Program-made: the position numbers and the translations under genes
Assembly (NCBI GenBank): GCA_948146395.1
Contig: OX411547.1
Coordinates: forward strand, 60,576,566 to 60,640,565
Length of the DNA: 64,000 nucleotides
Origin: Fragum whitleyi
Taxonomy: Eukaryota; Mollusca; Bivalvia; Cardiida; Cardiidae
Direction: 5' to 3'
The notes under the pieces: generated by a model
The model's input: only the letters and a program-made list of their open reading frames with translations
Database searches by the model: none
What the model was told of the DNA's origin: nothing
Shown: piece after piece, positions 34,600 through 46,414 of the stretch
Position numbering within the stretch: position 1 is the first letter of the stretch
Layout: each line of letters opens with the position of its first letter

Positions 34600-35240
34600 T
34601 GAGCAACAAGAGAAGGGTTAATTGAAATTCTGTATGAAGATGGAAAAATCTTGCTTCAGAGGGGTAACGTTTGAACCCCGCCGATCGAATTCCTTTGGGT
34701 CCGCGACTGGATTCGCCGTGCAAGGCGGTAAAAATACTAAAGAAGCAAAGAAAGAATGTGACATTTCCGTTGATTCCAACACCAGCTTAAAGCTAGAGCT
34801 AGGGCGATTAGAATTTCTGTACCCGAGTACCCGCGATCTCGTTAACCACGAGTACTCGAGTACCCGATGATTACTTTCCATATATTCATTTTATCACATA
34901 AAAACAAAGGTGGATTCAGAGTTTCTGTAAAGGTGTATCAAACATACAAATCTCGACATGATTTTTAGGGGAGCAGGTGTTGCGAGTATGTGACTCGCAA
35001 AAAAGTAGCCAGGCCTCTCGAAAGTATTTGATGTTACTCCGTAGGACCGTCTGAAAATCAACTGCAGAAAAAAAATGAAGCATATTTTAAACAGTCTTCG
35101 TTTCTTTTTTTTTTATATTGATTCCCAGATATAACAATAGGCAGGACCAAGGTTGGACCGTTATCCTAGCTGATATCCGGGTACACTAGTACTCGTTCCA
35201 GTTCTAGTTGCAGCATATCTTACATGATATATGTATATTG
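34600..35240. other. Decayed hAT-like MITE pieces
   Basis: CCGCGACTGGAT near 34700 (inverse of a CAGTCGCGG-type terminus) and GAGTACTCGAGTACCC palindromic motifs at 34830-34870 and ~35185 suggest remnants. Both strands are open over 34620-34870, but no homology is recognised. Confidence 0.3.
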
Positions 35241-35257
35241 TATCTTGTCATTAAAAC

Positions 35258-35595
35258 GCCAAAGGTAACGTGATTGGATGGAAGGGCACAAAAAGGGTGA
35301 AACCTTGCTGCTATAACATAGTCCACCCTCTAATATACTAATGAATGGGCTATCCTTCAGCAAATCAGAGAGACTGTTGTCATTAAAACACAAAATGCCA
35401 AGTGGTTTTTATATTCTACGGAAGCGAAACATGCAGAAATATAAGCGTATGTATGAAAATGCCAAGGTTGATTATCGGTAGCGCTAAACGGAATGGCGCA
35501 AAAGAGTGTAACATTGATGCTATAACATAGCCCTCTCTCTCTAACAAGCTGAAAGAGGGGCTCTCCAGAAGCTCATCATAGAGAGGACTACCTTA
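35258..35595. repeat. Diverged ~200-bp direct repeat
   Basis: 35258-35385 and 35458-35595 share TTGCTGCTATAACATAG / TTGATGCTATAACATAG, GGGCTATCC / GGGGCTCTCC and a CAGAGAGACT / ATAGAGAGGACT end. A second direct pair (CGGACATAATTATTTTCGGA) lies at 35598 and ~35916. Confidence 0.5.
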
Positions 35596-35714
35596 TCACG
35601 GACATAATTATTTTCGGACTTAAAATGGTGCATTAACGAAAATTATCGCGCAAGGGCGTAACTTCCATTACGCAATTTACGCAAGTGCGTAAAAGAAATG
35701 ATGACTGATCATTA

Positions 35715-35756
35715 CATCGAAACTACAGCTTATTTAAGCTGTAGTTACGATGTTAG
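35715..35756. repeat. Hairpin, foldback family 2
   Basis: ACATCGAAACTACAGCTT pairs with AAGCTGTAGTTACGATGT across a 4-nt loop, with one mismatch. The inner stem is shared with 1936-2016. Confidence 0.6.
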
Positions 35757-35959
35757 ATTGTTCATAAACGCTCAAATTGTAAAAAAGAGAGAGAGCGGAC
35801 GGAGGGCATTCCTTTTTTGCCACAGTTCTGATATCGCCTTGATCCTATATATTCTTAAGTTGTCGCCTTCTGAAACTGCGTATAATTTTCAAAGTCCTAG
35901 ATACGCCTATGTCGCGGACATATTTATTTTCGGACTAACATGATGCATTAACGAAAATT

Positions 35960-36555
35960 TCGTCTCACTTTTTCCAGCAATTATAAATCACAGTAAATTG
36001 AAACTTTGTATGGTGTATCAGATCACGGACTCTCAGTAGATTTAGTATATTAATGGTCCGTTATCTGATAAGCGTCATTGAGTGAGTTCATATGGGACGC
36101 GGTATCGATCCAAGTTTACCTGTTTCCCATTTGAACGACCTCGGTTTCGACTCTAGTGACGTCAATTCAACCTTTCGACCTCGATGCTTCTGATCCTGGG
36201 TCAAGCCGGTGTTACTTGGATTTCGAATGACGTCATAAAGTAGTGCACAACAATTTGATTATAAAAAAATTCTGGTCTTTCTTTAGATTAGATAGAAAAA
36301 AACAACTTGTGTTCTCTTTTACGTTGTTTTTTGCACGAGTTTAACAATATGTTAATGGAATAAAGACACTCTATTATACTAGTTAATTATTGTAGCGGTA
36401 TTTTTAAACCACTTTTATCTCTATCAGTAGAATTCCGTTCACATGAATGCCCTTTCTGTGCATGCATATTACAGTTAAATTTTAAATCATTACATCATCT
36501 CTCTCGACTGCCGGGCTGTCATATGAATTTCCCCATTTACGTCGCTTACCGAATT
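35960..36555. other. No recognisable feature
   Basis: Noncoding; no repeat match supported. Confidence 0.35.
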
Positions 36556-36772
36556 CAGGGGCCCGTCTAACTAAACTTCATACGTCGTAAAAAATAATCG
36601 TAAGTCAAAATTACAAATCGCACCTGGTGTTTTTCAATATCTCTTCTTTAGAAGACGATTCTATTGAGATATTGCATGGCAGAATTACATATTTAGTTTT
36701 GATGAAGAAGCAACTTTGATTTTTGACTTACGCAGAAAATGATCGTTAGATGTTAAGTAAAACGGGCCCCTG
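36556..36772. mobile_element. 217-bp MITE with CAGGGGCCCGT termini
   Basis: CAGGGGCCCGTCTAACT at the left pairs with AGTAAAACGGGCCCCTG at the right. Internally GACTTACG / CGTAAGTC segments are also inverted. No clear target duplication. Confidence 0.7.
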
Positions 36773-37218
36773 GTCTGTATGGTAGCAGTACTTCTTGTTT
36801 TACGATTTAATTTAATTTTGGACTTTACATTTTCGTCCCACTTTTATCAGCAATGATGGGCAATACATGTTACTACACGAATTGTGAAGGCATTTATTCT
36901 AAGGAACAATGTCACAACAATTCGAAACTTGGTATGGTGTATCAGCCACAATTCCTATACGTCACTAACGAAATCCAGGCCATACTTACTGTTCTACGAC
37001 TTCGTTATATTTGATCTAAACGTGATAAGATATTGTATGAAGTATCTTGATAGGAACGTGTTTGTTATATACGCCCTGTCCTAAAACCAAAAGTTATACC
37101 TGATTGGTAAAATTAGCAGTTTTAAATGGAAAAAAAAAAAAAAACAAAAAAAACAAACACAGCAGTTGTATTGTGAATACGTTTACACTCTTAGTTTATA
37201 AGAATAATTAAATCACAT
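36773..37218. other. No recognisable gene; A-rich tract
   Basis: A tract of A with single C interruptions occupies 37129-37157. Confidence 0.4.
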
Positions 37219-37300
37219 ACTCAGCTAGCTCAGCGGAAAAGGTTGTAACTGCATTTATGTTCATAGGCAGTTACAACAATTTCGCACTTACTCATCGTTG
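37219..37300. repeat. ~80-bp hairpin, foldback family 1, copy B
   Basis: TAGCTCAGCGGAAAAGGTTG and TTGTAACTGC pair with GCAGTTACAA and AATTTCGCACTTACTCA. The inner stem differs from copies A and C but remains self-complementary. Confidence 0.65.
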
Positions 37301-38218
37301 TATGCCAAAGAATAGGCTTTATTTTGTAACTCTGTTTGACCTCTCTTTCGTAAATCAGCACCCGCACATACTTGTACATTTACATTCAAAGTACTATTAT
37401 CTTAACTGTCCCTGGTGCAAAGTTACCCCTTAATTGAAATATTCACAAACACCTAATTAATTGGACGAGTCCAAATCTACATGAATACCTAATAACACTT
37501 TACTTTAGCTTGATGTGTCTAGTAGTTCTACAATCTCCGAATAATTGTCGAACGTAAATTCTTTTTTTTTTATAAAATCTCTGGGTAAATTTTTTATCTT
37601 AACATTAACTATACAAAATGTAAAAAAATGTAACTATTCGCTAAAGTACCATTTTCGTGTTATGATTTTGAAAAGAAAACCAACCAAACAAAACAAAACA
37701 AAAAAAAAAAAAAAACCAAAAAAACAAAAAAAAAAAAAACACTCCAATTTCGAGTTAAAGATTGAGTAAGTTCTCAGAAGAGTACGGAAAAAAGTTTTTT
37801 TATTGAACTGATTTATTTTTCCGATGTCCTCCTTTTCCGTGGTCCATTGTATATGGTATCACTTTACCTATACTTTTTCTCTTTGGCAAAAACGCCTTTT
37901 TGCTTTCATTTAATTAATAAAATATTTACCCTATATTTTTTTATTTGGTTAAATTTTCATTTATTAATCTAGTAATCTTTTTTAGTTTATATTGCCCCTG
38001 TATGTTGTTTATTATTGTTTTAATGGTGTATATTGACGACTTTATTAGGTTCCATTTCTAACCATCCATAAAAAGAGTTGGTTACGCCAATAACTTTAGA
38101 TATTAAAAGTAAATGCCACAAAATCATTTTGTGTTAATTTTCAATGAAAGTACATTTTAAAATACCTGGCAAGAATTTAAGAGATTAGACCATAAATCCG
38201 TGAATATCAAATGACTGC
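37301..38218. other. AT-rich upstream region of the coiled-coil gene
   Basis: It contains A-rich simple sequence at 37694-37738 and no gene. Confidence 0.45.
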
Positions 38219-38228
38219 AGTTATATAA
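38219..38228 (+). promoter_or_regulatory. Possible TATA box of the coiled-coil gene
   Basis: AGTTATATAACT lies ~105 bp upstream of the start codon at 38332. If used, transcription would begin near 38250. Position and motif only. Confidence 0.3.
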
Positions 38229-38251
38229 CTTAAATTCCCCACGTTAGCAAA

Positions 38252-38308
38252 ATGGATTCGGCTTGGAAGGAGGTCGTCATTTATTTCATCAGTCTTTCGA
38301 TTGTCTAG
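38252..38308 (+). other. Upstream ORF (18 codons) before exon 1
   Basis: AAAATGG gives a good start context. The frame closes at TAG 38306-38308, 23 bp before the main ATG. It matters only if transcription starts upstream of 38252, which is not known. Confidence 0.3.
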
Positions 38309-38331
38309 GTTAGATGGGAGACTAGTAAGAA

Positions 38332-38438
38332 ATGGGAACTTGTGTAAAATTTCAGCTTACTTTTGTATTAGTTTTGATATTTGTTGTTGCTCGGACATCT
38401 CAAAATACGCGGAATAAAAGACAGATTCAACCAGAGCT
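38332..38438 (+). CDS. Coiled-coil gene exon 1: signal peptide
   Basis: ATG at 38332 (context AGAAATGG) is followed by 35 codons plus two bases, ending at a consensus donor GTAAGT (38439-38444). The first 20 residues are MGTCVKFQLTFVLVLIFVVA, a textbook signal peptide with a short n-region and a Leu/Val/Phe core. Next comes RTSQNTRNKRQIQPE, where Asn-Lys-Arg could be a proprotein-convertase site. Without splicing the frame would close at once (CTG TAA), so the donor is needed. The phase-2 end matches exon 2. The 10.4-kb intron that follows contains the Mutator-like insertion. Confidence 0.75.
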
Positions 38439-38837
38439 GTAAGTTATTTTACAAAAATAATAATAACAAATTAATAAAATAAAATAAATTGAATAGTAAC
38501 AATAATAAAAAAAACGCAAAAACAATGAATAAAGAACGAAAATAAACGAAAACTTAAAAAATAATTAGATATATGAATGAACAGAGGATAAAGTATTTCA
38601 GCAGCAAGCACTGAGTTGAATAAGTATTATCGTATACAGAAACTGCAAGTCAGAAACATTTTAGTACATAAATACATAAGTAAATAAATAAAGTTGCTTT
38701 CTTTGAAAAAAAAAAGGCATTTAATTAGCCTATCGAATTATAGTAAAATTCTAAAACGTGTTCATCAAATGTTTAAACTATTCACTTACGAATATTTTTA
38801 TGATAGTGTGTACTTGTCAGTCTCAGGGCCTAAAATG

Positions 38838-38914
38838 AATTTGTTTGAATGGAGTTTTACGCAGCTTTCAACAATCTTTCAGTTATATCGCTGCGGCTGG
38901 AGGACCTTACAATG
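38838..38914 (-). mobile_element. SINE family 1 tail fragment
   Basis: GAATGGAGTTTTACGCAGC, TTTCAACAATCTTTCAG and CTGCGGCTGGAGGACC match the inverted SINE. It ends at a C12 run (38915-38926). Confidence 0.7.
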
Positions 38915-38926
38915 CCCCCCCCCCCC

Positions 38927-38934
<8 letters not shown>

Positions 38935-39016
<82 letters not shown>
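38935..39016. repeat. (GA)41 microsatellite
   Basis: 82 bp of pure GA dinucleotides after C12 and A8 tracts. The open frames across it (both strands) are low-complexity artefacts. Confidence 0.97.
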
Positions 39017-39018
<2 letters not shown>

Positions 39019-39691
39019 ACAGTGCTGGGTGGTGAAAAAACCGAGTCGAAAAAGGGGCATGTTTTGCACAAAATGATTCTAGAGACCACTTTTCAACAGG
39101 TAGTATCTATATTAAAGTACCAATCAAAAGTTAAAGCAAACTGTGACGTCTTTATGCTATAAATGAGTGACTCTCACCAAATGACCTTGACCAATGACCT
39201 TGGCATTGTTGTGTATGTAATGATCTTAACACGAGCAAAGCACATGTGTTTCAAAGCTCTTTGACTTACCAATCCAAAGTTATCGCTAATATTAGATTTT
39301 ACTAAAAAAAAAATGACCTTGATAAAAATGACCTTGACTGATGACCTTGAACTTGGTACCATCAGAGAGGCCTTGTCCCAGACAATCATTATGCCGTGAT
39401 ATATGAAGGCCCTATCAATTCAAAAGTAATGTACAGTGTTAAAGAAGTGCCTTTTCACAAATTTGACCTTAAAAAATGACCTTGACATTGACTGATGACC
39501 TTGAACCTGGAACCAACAGAAAGGCCTTGTTCCAGACAACTCATCATACGAAATGAAGGCCATCATTACCATTCACAAGTTATCATAAAATTTCGAAGTT
39601 TTCGCACGACGACGACGACGCCGACAACAACGACACCAAGGCCATAAAAATACATTGGGTTTTCTCCGAAAACAGCCGAGCTAAACAGAAA
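39017..39691 (+). mobile_element. Helentron-like element, family F, 5' end replaced by the GA tract
   Basis: It shares GTGCTGGGTGGTGAAAAAA and GCATGTTTTGCACAAAATG with 14115-14437. Three TGACCTTGA-rich repeats follow. Then come an ACGACGACGACGCCGACAAC tract and the end TTTTCTCCGAAAACAGCCG then AGCTAAA. Confidence 0.7.
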
Positions 39692-40585
39692 AAAAGAAGA
39701 AGTAAAGAAAAGAAACACCCGGCTTTGTTCGCTTCGTGCTTGGAACGGTGATTCTGTTTTAGGTCTTCTATAATCAAACAAGTAGGTCACGTTAAATTGC
39801 ACGAGCGTGCAACTACTGTACATGTAGTTATATTTTGTTTGATCGTCTGTTTGCAGAACGCACGGTGTCATTTCTTTTTATCTTTCCGAGATTTGTTTTT
39901 GAAACGCATTGAATAACTGAAACAAAGATTATATTTTCCCCAGTCGTTTCGTTCCTGAATAGTTTCACTTGCTAGATCTGGATTGTCATTATAGTCTATA
40001 ATATAGATTCTAGATCTATATATTCGCGATAACCTTTTCGTCTGTTAAATTCCTGACAAACAAGATTTTTTTTGTTAAAAAAATCTTTTTCTAAATTAGA
40101 TATTTCAAAATACTGATAGACCTTCAAAATAATCTAGCACAAAGCACCAGGACTGAGGCTGATTTAGATCTAGATAGCATTTGTGTAGGGGGTGTTCGAA
40201 CCATAGGCACTTGGATGCGTGCTTTATTAAGATTTTACCAATATCACTCATCTTTAATAAAGAATACACAAGGTAGTGCAGCCGCCATGTTTAAGAGAAC
40301 GGATGTTTTTACAAGCAACTTTGGCTACCGTCACGGCACGTGTTTACTCGTGAGAATCGAGTACCAAATTGCTTGAAAATTAAACAAATAGGCAACAAAT
40401 GGTGGTAAGTTCAAACCATAGGCATAACTAACTAAGGATTTTGAAATTTATCATGAGCACTCAGAATTCGACCAATTAGTCCTAAATCTTTCACATCCAC
40501 CATCATAATAACAGATTCTTAATGAATTTACCAGAAATCTACTTTCCTCTAAATTTATTGAACGTTAATAAACAATTGTCTTTTG
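39692..40585. other. No recognisable gene
   Basis: Intron sequence. A GCCGCCATGTTTAAG start-like context at ~40273 opens 29 codons but has no supporting splice partner. Confidence 0.4.
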
Positions 40586-40812
40586 TCAAAAAAAGGAATT
40601 GAGTAGAAAAGAAAAATATTCATTGTAACAAACAATTTCTTCTTTTTGCACAATGTTTTCTATTTGGTTGTAAAAATCGGGAAATGGGGAACAATGAACG
40701 CAGTCTACAACTTGGTAGTTTGCACCTGTGTCCTCCCTAAAGTTCACATGTCTTGTCTCGAAGACTGGTGTTAGTGTCAGTGCCTGTTTACTATGTACAG
40801 TGTTACACATTT
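40586..40812. mobile_element. MITE-like segment related to 48175-48585
   Basis: Both carry AACAAGCAATTTCTTCTT / AACAAACAATTTCTTCTT followed by CACAATGTTTTC, and an end like GTTAGTGTCAGTGCCTGT. Only the right half is present here. Confidence 0.5.
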
Positions 40813-40841
40813 CCTGATATACAGGATTTCAAAGCAAATAC

Positions 40842-41204
40842 CAGGGGTGTGGAATTCCCATGCCCGACTTGTCCGACTCAGGCTTTTGTTCTTGAGGACA
40901 AGTAAATTTTTCTAAGCCACTTGTCCAAGGACAAGTAAATATCAGGGCAAATCTTGGAATGTTACTTAAAAGAATTAAGAGAGAAATCATCCTATTGTTC
41001 ATATCATAGGGTAGAAAACATTGTTTTTAATGAAGAAAATGCTGCATACCAGCATTTTCTTCATCAAAAGGCATTGTTGTTTTTTTTTTCAAATTTTTCT
41101 ATTTACTCTTTAGCGGACAAGTTCATTTTGATTCTGGACGAGTAGAAAATCCGCTTTTACTTGTCCAGGGACAAGTGGAGAAAACTCGTATTTCCACACC
41201 CCTG
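40842..41204. mobile_element. 363-bp hAT-like MITE with CAGGGGTGTGG termini
   Basis: Ends CAGGGGTGTGGAATTCC and ATTTCCACACCCCTG are inverted. AAATAC flanks both sides (40836-40841, 41205-41210), a 6-bp duplication. Internally GGACAAGTAAA / TTTACTTGTCC pair, and a hairpin ATGAAGAAAATGCTG / CAGCATTTTCTTCAT lies at 41029-41063. Copies: 12071-12349, 55125-55449. Confidence 0.8.
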
Positions 41205-41999
41205 AAATACTAATAAGTTGAAAATGCATTTCTCTAGATTTTAAGCTGCTGTCAAAGCACAATGGTTTCGCATCAGTGTCATTCTAAAGGTCCTGGGTTA
41301 GATCCCTGATGGCGGCACTCATCCTTCCAGACTGTTTATCTCCCATCATAGGTTGATAATCATAGACCTATGTGGGATAGCAGCTGGAGGCTCAAAAAGG
41401 ATGTGATGAAAATTCTAGTGTGAGATATAACAGGATTTAATTGTTAGGTCCTCCAGCTGCCACAGTGTAACCGAAACATTGATTGTAAAAAGTGGCCTAA
41501 AGGATGGGTATAAAACGCAGACAATATAGAATATATAGTAACGCATACGATATAGAATAAAGAGGGATTGCAGACAGGGGTATAAAACGCAGACAACATA
41601 GGTAAAGAGGCCATATGCGGTTACGCAGACGATATAGGACGAAGCTTAAATTTCCATGCCCTTTTTAGCACTTTATACGGTTATGTTTTTATTTATATTA
41701 GATCTAATAGTGCCTGAATTGCGATTTTTAAGAAATGGTAATTTCAGAAATTAACTTTTACATCATAACTGAGAATAATTTGGTTATAAAAAATGCCTGT
41801 AGTCATTATCAATTTGGTTAAACAGTATAATTTTATAGAATTATTCAGTTGTGTATTTTTTTAAAAGCTTATTAAATTCATGAGAAATGTGATTTTCGCT
41901 TCGCTTTAAGAAATGGTAATTTCAAAATTAATTTTTATGTCATAACTGCCGAAATGCTTTTGTTATAAAATAATACAAGTATTTGTCATGATCACATAT

Positions 42000-44744
42000 T
42001 ATATTTTAATGGATGCAACTTTTGATTTTTTATGCCATGAAGATAACTACTTACTGATGTGCAATTTGAAATACGGCTATTGAGCGTTTCTTAATCAATA
42101 ATCAAAAAAAAGTAATGAATTGGGGAGAAAAATCTACTTCATTCAAGATAAAACTCATAAGATATATTGAAAACATTTTCATTTTGTTCGTAAATTTTCA
42201 CATGAATTTATAAATGTAGAGGTTTTAGGTTTGTGTGCACATGTTGTTATTACTATTCTCATATAAACGATTTGTCGGCATAGAAAATGCAACCTTGAGA
42301 AAATAGCTATTACAAGGTCCATAAATATACATAAGTTTATTTAGGCTCTGTTCGTGTATATAGAATGCTAATCAGAAGCGGATCAGCATTCTGACGCTTA
42401 CCAATCAACTCAATTTAACAGAATCCATTAAGTCTAGTCCACACTGAGAATAAATCTTCTTGCGACCACGAAAATCAAAATATAGTAACTGCAGATACAG
42501 CCTGGTTATTTGGTTCTACGTCTTAGTGTCTCCTATCCTATTTGAGGTATAGCGGGCGCATATTAACTTGAACCTGACCTTTATGCAGAATAAATAATTA
42601 GGCACATGAATAAATTCCGAAGATACTTCGGCACATGACAATCAAGCATCAACATTCGGTTATACTGCACAAATTACAGGTATGCGTGGAGTTAGTAGTT
42701 TACCTATATACGGGGCGCCTAATCATGTAGCAGACGATTCGATTTCAAATACAATTATTGCGACTGAGAGAGGGGATTTCATTTCATTTCCATTCAAAAG
42801 ACATAAATTGCATTTAAAAAAATTTGAAAATTTGTATTTTTCTCACCCGCGTCTGAAGATTTTTAAATAAGAAACTCAATTTATGTATTAATTCACTAGT
42901 TCGTGAGGGTGACCAAATATCCCCGTTACATTGAACATCATGTGCGATAACGGGTTTACAAAGCTAACATGTGCACTCCAACTTTACGTATGGATTCCGC
43001 AGGTAAGTCGTGTTTAGCCGAGGATAAACGATTGGTAATTAATTTATTTAAATCACAAAGGCCAGGTTTAGGTCAATATGCTTCCACTATATGTCACTTT
43101 GATGCACCAGGGGAATTATTCACAGTTAATCTACAATGTCAGAAATATTTTGCTATATTGAAGATATTTAAACCATACCATCACTTTATGCTCTGCTGTA
43201 AAATAGAAATAAAAAACACCGAGATAAAAGGAGAAAGTGCTTGATGAAAGCGATTTCTCTTTTTCTCTCATATTTTTATTTCTATATAGTTATTGTATTA
43301 TTTCTTAGATATGCTATGAATTGAAACATGCCATATCTCTGGATATCTTTGATAGATAGCTAAATTTAACCTGCCTCCAGGACAATGAAGAACCCGGGAT
43401 TAAATTTTAAAGATATTGGTGGCTTTCAATGTTTTATTAGTTTGGAAATGAAATGAACCCTGTGGTCAGGTTGAAGGAGTTGCAAAACGTGAACAGAAAC
43501 GCTACTTCACCTTTGCAAATTAGAGTAAAGTTCTAAACGCTCGCCATTCTTGTTGCATCCTAATTGCAATTTTCTTAAACGAAGATTCAGAGTGGAAATT
43601 TAAATGAACACTATTTAAGAAAAAAAGTAACGATCAAGGTCAACAAAAGAAACGGAGAATATACTCATTCGAATTACATGTATTTAAAAAGTTTACATGT
43701 TTTCACTCTTTAACCTTTAACTATATTGCAAAATTGCATTGGTCAATCATTAGGCAAAGTAAGTAGGTAAGGATTTGGGAAACTGAAAATTTGGCCGTGA
43801 GTACATGTACAAACCAATATTTAGTCATTTTGAGTTTCTAATATTTCTATAAAATGGTGCTGTGTGAAAAAGGCTTATTTTACCACGTTCGACATTTTAA
43901 AACCTTACACATGTTAGCCAAGTTGAATGAACTTATTCAAGAATGTCTAAAATTCACTGCATTAATTGATCGCAGAGTGTAATAACTAACATTTACTGGA
44001 ATCGTAGTAAAATGTATTTCTGTTGAATATTTTCTTCTTGCACACAGTTTTTCTGCAGAGAACGTGTTCGGTCATCTGTATCTAAAACCCGAAAGTCTAT
44101 TACATCGGATGGATTGCTAATCATTGATCGCCCAAAGTTCAGTGCTACTGACAAGTTAAAATCTAGACGGGTGACAAAACGTTATATACATCAATGCTGT
44201 AAGGTGTTAACCACGCTTTTTCAATTGCGACTATCGGTAAGTCGCGTGTCCAGTCGGTCATTTAATATTTTATCGGAGATAACTCCGAAACGCTTTTAGA
44301 TGATAGCTTCTGAAAACTCTGTAGCGACATAAAAATATGACGATAATCACAGTGTTTTCGATTTCCATAGAACAAGTTTCAGTGAGTGATCACATGAGTT
44401 GAAAAAATATGACTTTTGGTCACTTTTTAGACCTTAACCGTCTCTAAATCAAAATTGTCTGCAACCGAATATTAAGAGCGAAAATTGATCTTAGCCTTAA
44501 CAAATTAGTTCTTAACCGATGTATATATTAAAATTGGATTAAACAGATTTACAACTTATCTTAAATATTTGATAAGGTAACATAACAAGTTGTATTTTTG
44601 AGCTTTTGGAATAACACCGAGGATATAAGCAAATTTAAAAAATGATAGCATTATGCATGTGTATGCGTGTACAAACAATCTCTACAATAGTATATTCATG
44701 AGAAATTTGGTTACAAAATGCCAAAAGTTAAGCAATCAAAACAA
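42000..44744. other. Internal region of the Mutator-like element with possible captured exons
   Basis: Open stretches at 42682-42870 and 42969-43244 and the splice-bounded stretch at 44059-44236 lack recognisable homology. GTAAGT donors occur at 43009 and 44237. Confidence 0.35.
44059..44236 (+). other. Exon-like stretch inside the Mutator-like element
   Basis: Acceptor TTTTTCTGCAG (ends 44058) and donor GTAAGT (44237) bound 178 bp with one open frame of 59 codons. The frame is basic, with runs such as KSRRVTKRYIHQCCK. Its phase (1 base, then whole codons) would accept host exon 1 but would then break the frame of exon 2, so it is not placed in the host transcript. It could be part of a captured or element gene. 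Confidence 0.3.
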
Positions 44745-46414
44745 TTTTTATACGCCCGTCGAAGACGGGACGTATTATGGGATCACCCGTGGCGTCCGGC
44801 GTCCGGTTGTCCGGGCGTCCGGGCGTCCGGGTGTCCGGGCGTCCGGGCGTCCGGGCGTCCACTTCTTTGTCCGGAGCATAACTCTGTCACTTGAAGTCCG
44901 ATTGACTTCAAACTTGGCAATTATATTCTTCTCATCATTGCGGAGTGCAGTGCACAAGAACCATAACTCTACCTGGCCTATTTTTTGAGTTATTGCCCTT
45001 TGTTGTTTTTCAGACTTGAATCTTGTCCGGAGTATATCTCTTAAAGTATAATAGCTAGGGTCATGAAACTTCATGGGTGTATAGATCTCACCAAGGGGGA
45101 GTGCAGTGCACAAGAACCATAACTCTACCTGGCCTATTTTTTGAGTTATTGCCCTTTGTTGTTTTTCAGACTTGAATCTTGTCTGGAGTATATCTCTTAA
45201 AGTATAATAGCTAGGGTCATGAAACTTCATGGATGTATAGATCTCACCAAGGGGGAGTGCAGTGCACAAGAACCATAACTCTACCTGGCCTATTTTTTTA
45301 GTTATTGCCCTTTGTTGTTTTTCAGACTTGAATCTTGTCCGGAGTATATTTCTTAAAGTATAATAGCTAAGATCATGAAACTTCATGGGTGTATAGATTT
45401 CACCAAGGGGGAGTGCAGTGCACAAGAACCATAACTCTACCTGACCTATTTTTTGAGTTATTGCCCTTTGTTGTTTTTCATACTAGAATATTGTCCGGAG
45501 TTTATCTGTAAAAGTATAATAGCTAGGATCATGAAACTTCATAGGTGTATAGATCTTATTAAGGGGGAGTGCAGTGCACAAGAACCATAACTCTATCTGG
45601 CCTTTTTTTTGAGTTATTGCCCTTTGTTGTTTTTCAGACTTGAATCTTGTCCGGAGTATATCTGTAAAAGTATAATAGCTAGGATCATGAAACTTCATGA
45701 GTGTATAGATCTCACCAAGGGGGAGTGTAGTGCACAAGAACCATAACTCTACCTGGCCTATTTTTTGAGTTATTGCCCTTTGTTGTTTTTCAGACTTGAA
45801 TCTTGTCGGAAGTATATCTCTTAAAGTTTAATAGCTAGGATCATGAAACTTCATGGGTGTATAGATCTCACCAAGGGGGGGGGGGGTGCAGTGCACAAGA
45901 ACCATAACTCTACCTGGCCTATTTTTTGAGTTATTGCCCTTTGTTGTTTTCCAGACTTGAATCTTGTCCGGAGTATATCTCTAAAAGTTTAATAGCTAGG
46001 ATCATGAAACTGCATGGGTGTATAGATCTAACCAAGGGGTAGTGCAGTGTACAAGAACCATAATTCTACCTGGCCTTTTTTTTTGAGTTATTGCCCTTTG
46101 TTGTTGTTCAGACTTGAATCTTGTCCGGAGTATATCTGTAAAAGTATAAAAGCTAGGATCATGAAACTTCATGGGTGTATAAATGTCATCAAGGGGGAGT
46201 GCAGTGTACAAGAACCATAATTCTACCTGGCCCTTTTCTTGAGTTATTGCCCATTTTTGTTTTTCATACTAGAATCTTGTCCGGAGTATATCTCTAAAAG
46301 TATAATAGCTAGGATAATGAAACTACATGGGTGCAAAAAATATTCATTCAAAATAGACCTCAGTTCTATTCAAACCCCCAGTTAATACTAAGCAGTGTGA
46401 CGGGCGTATCTTGT
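44745..46414 (+). mobile_element. Helentron/pearl-like element, family G, with an array of 156-bp core repeats
   Basis: It starts TTTTTATACGCCCGTCGAAG and ends GACGGGCGTATCTTGT, so the termini are inverted. A GTCCGGGCGTCC tract at 44789-44860 is followed by about 8.5 units of 156 bp starting near 45013, 45169, 45325, 45481 and 45637. Each unit carries GACTTGAATCTTGTCCGGAG, TCATGAAACTTCATGGGTG and AGTGCAGTGCACAAGAACC. Because 156 is a multiple of three, a repetitive minus-strand frame stays open; it is not a gene. Confidence 0.85.

Noticed and set aside
34622..34881. Overlapping open frames on both strands of 82 and 87 codons
   Set aside because: No recognisable motifs; they overlap MITE-like termini.
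38694..39162. Open frames encoding (ER)n or (SL)n on both strands
   Set aside because: Translation of the (GA)41 microsatellite.
44775..45425. 216-codon minus-strand open frame with repeated units
   Set aside because: It runs through the 156-bp tandem array; 156 is divisible by three, so one open unit keeps the whole array open. No independent coding evidence.
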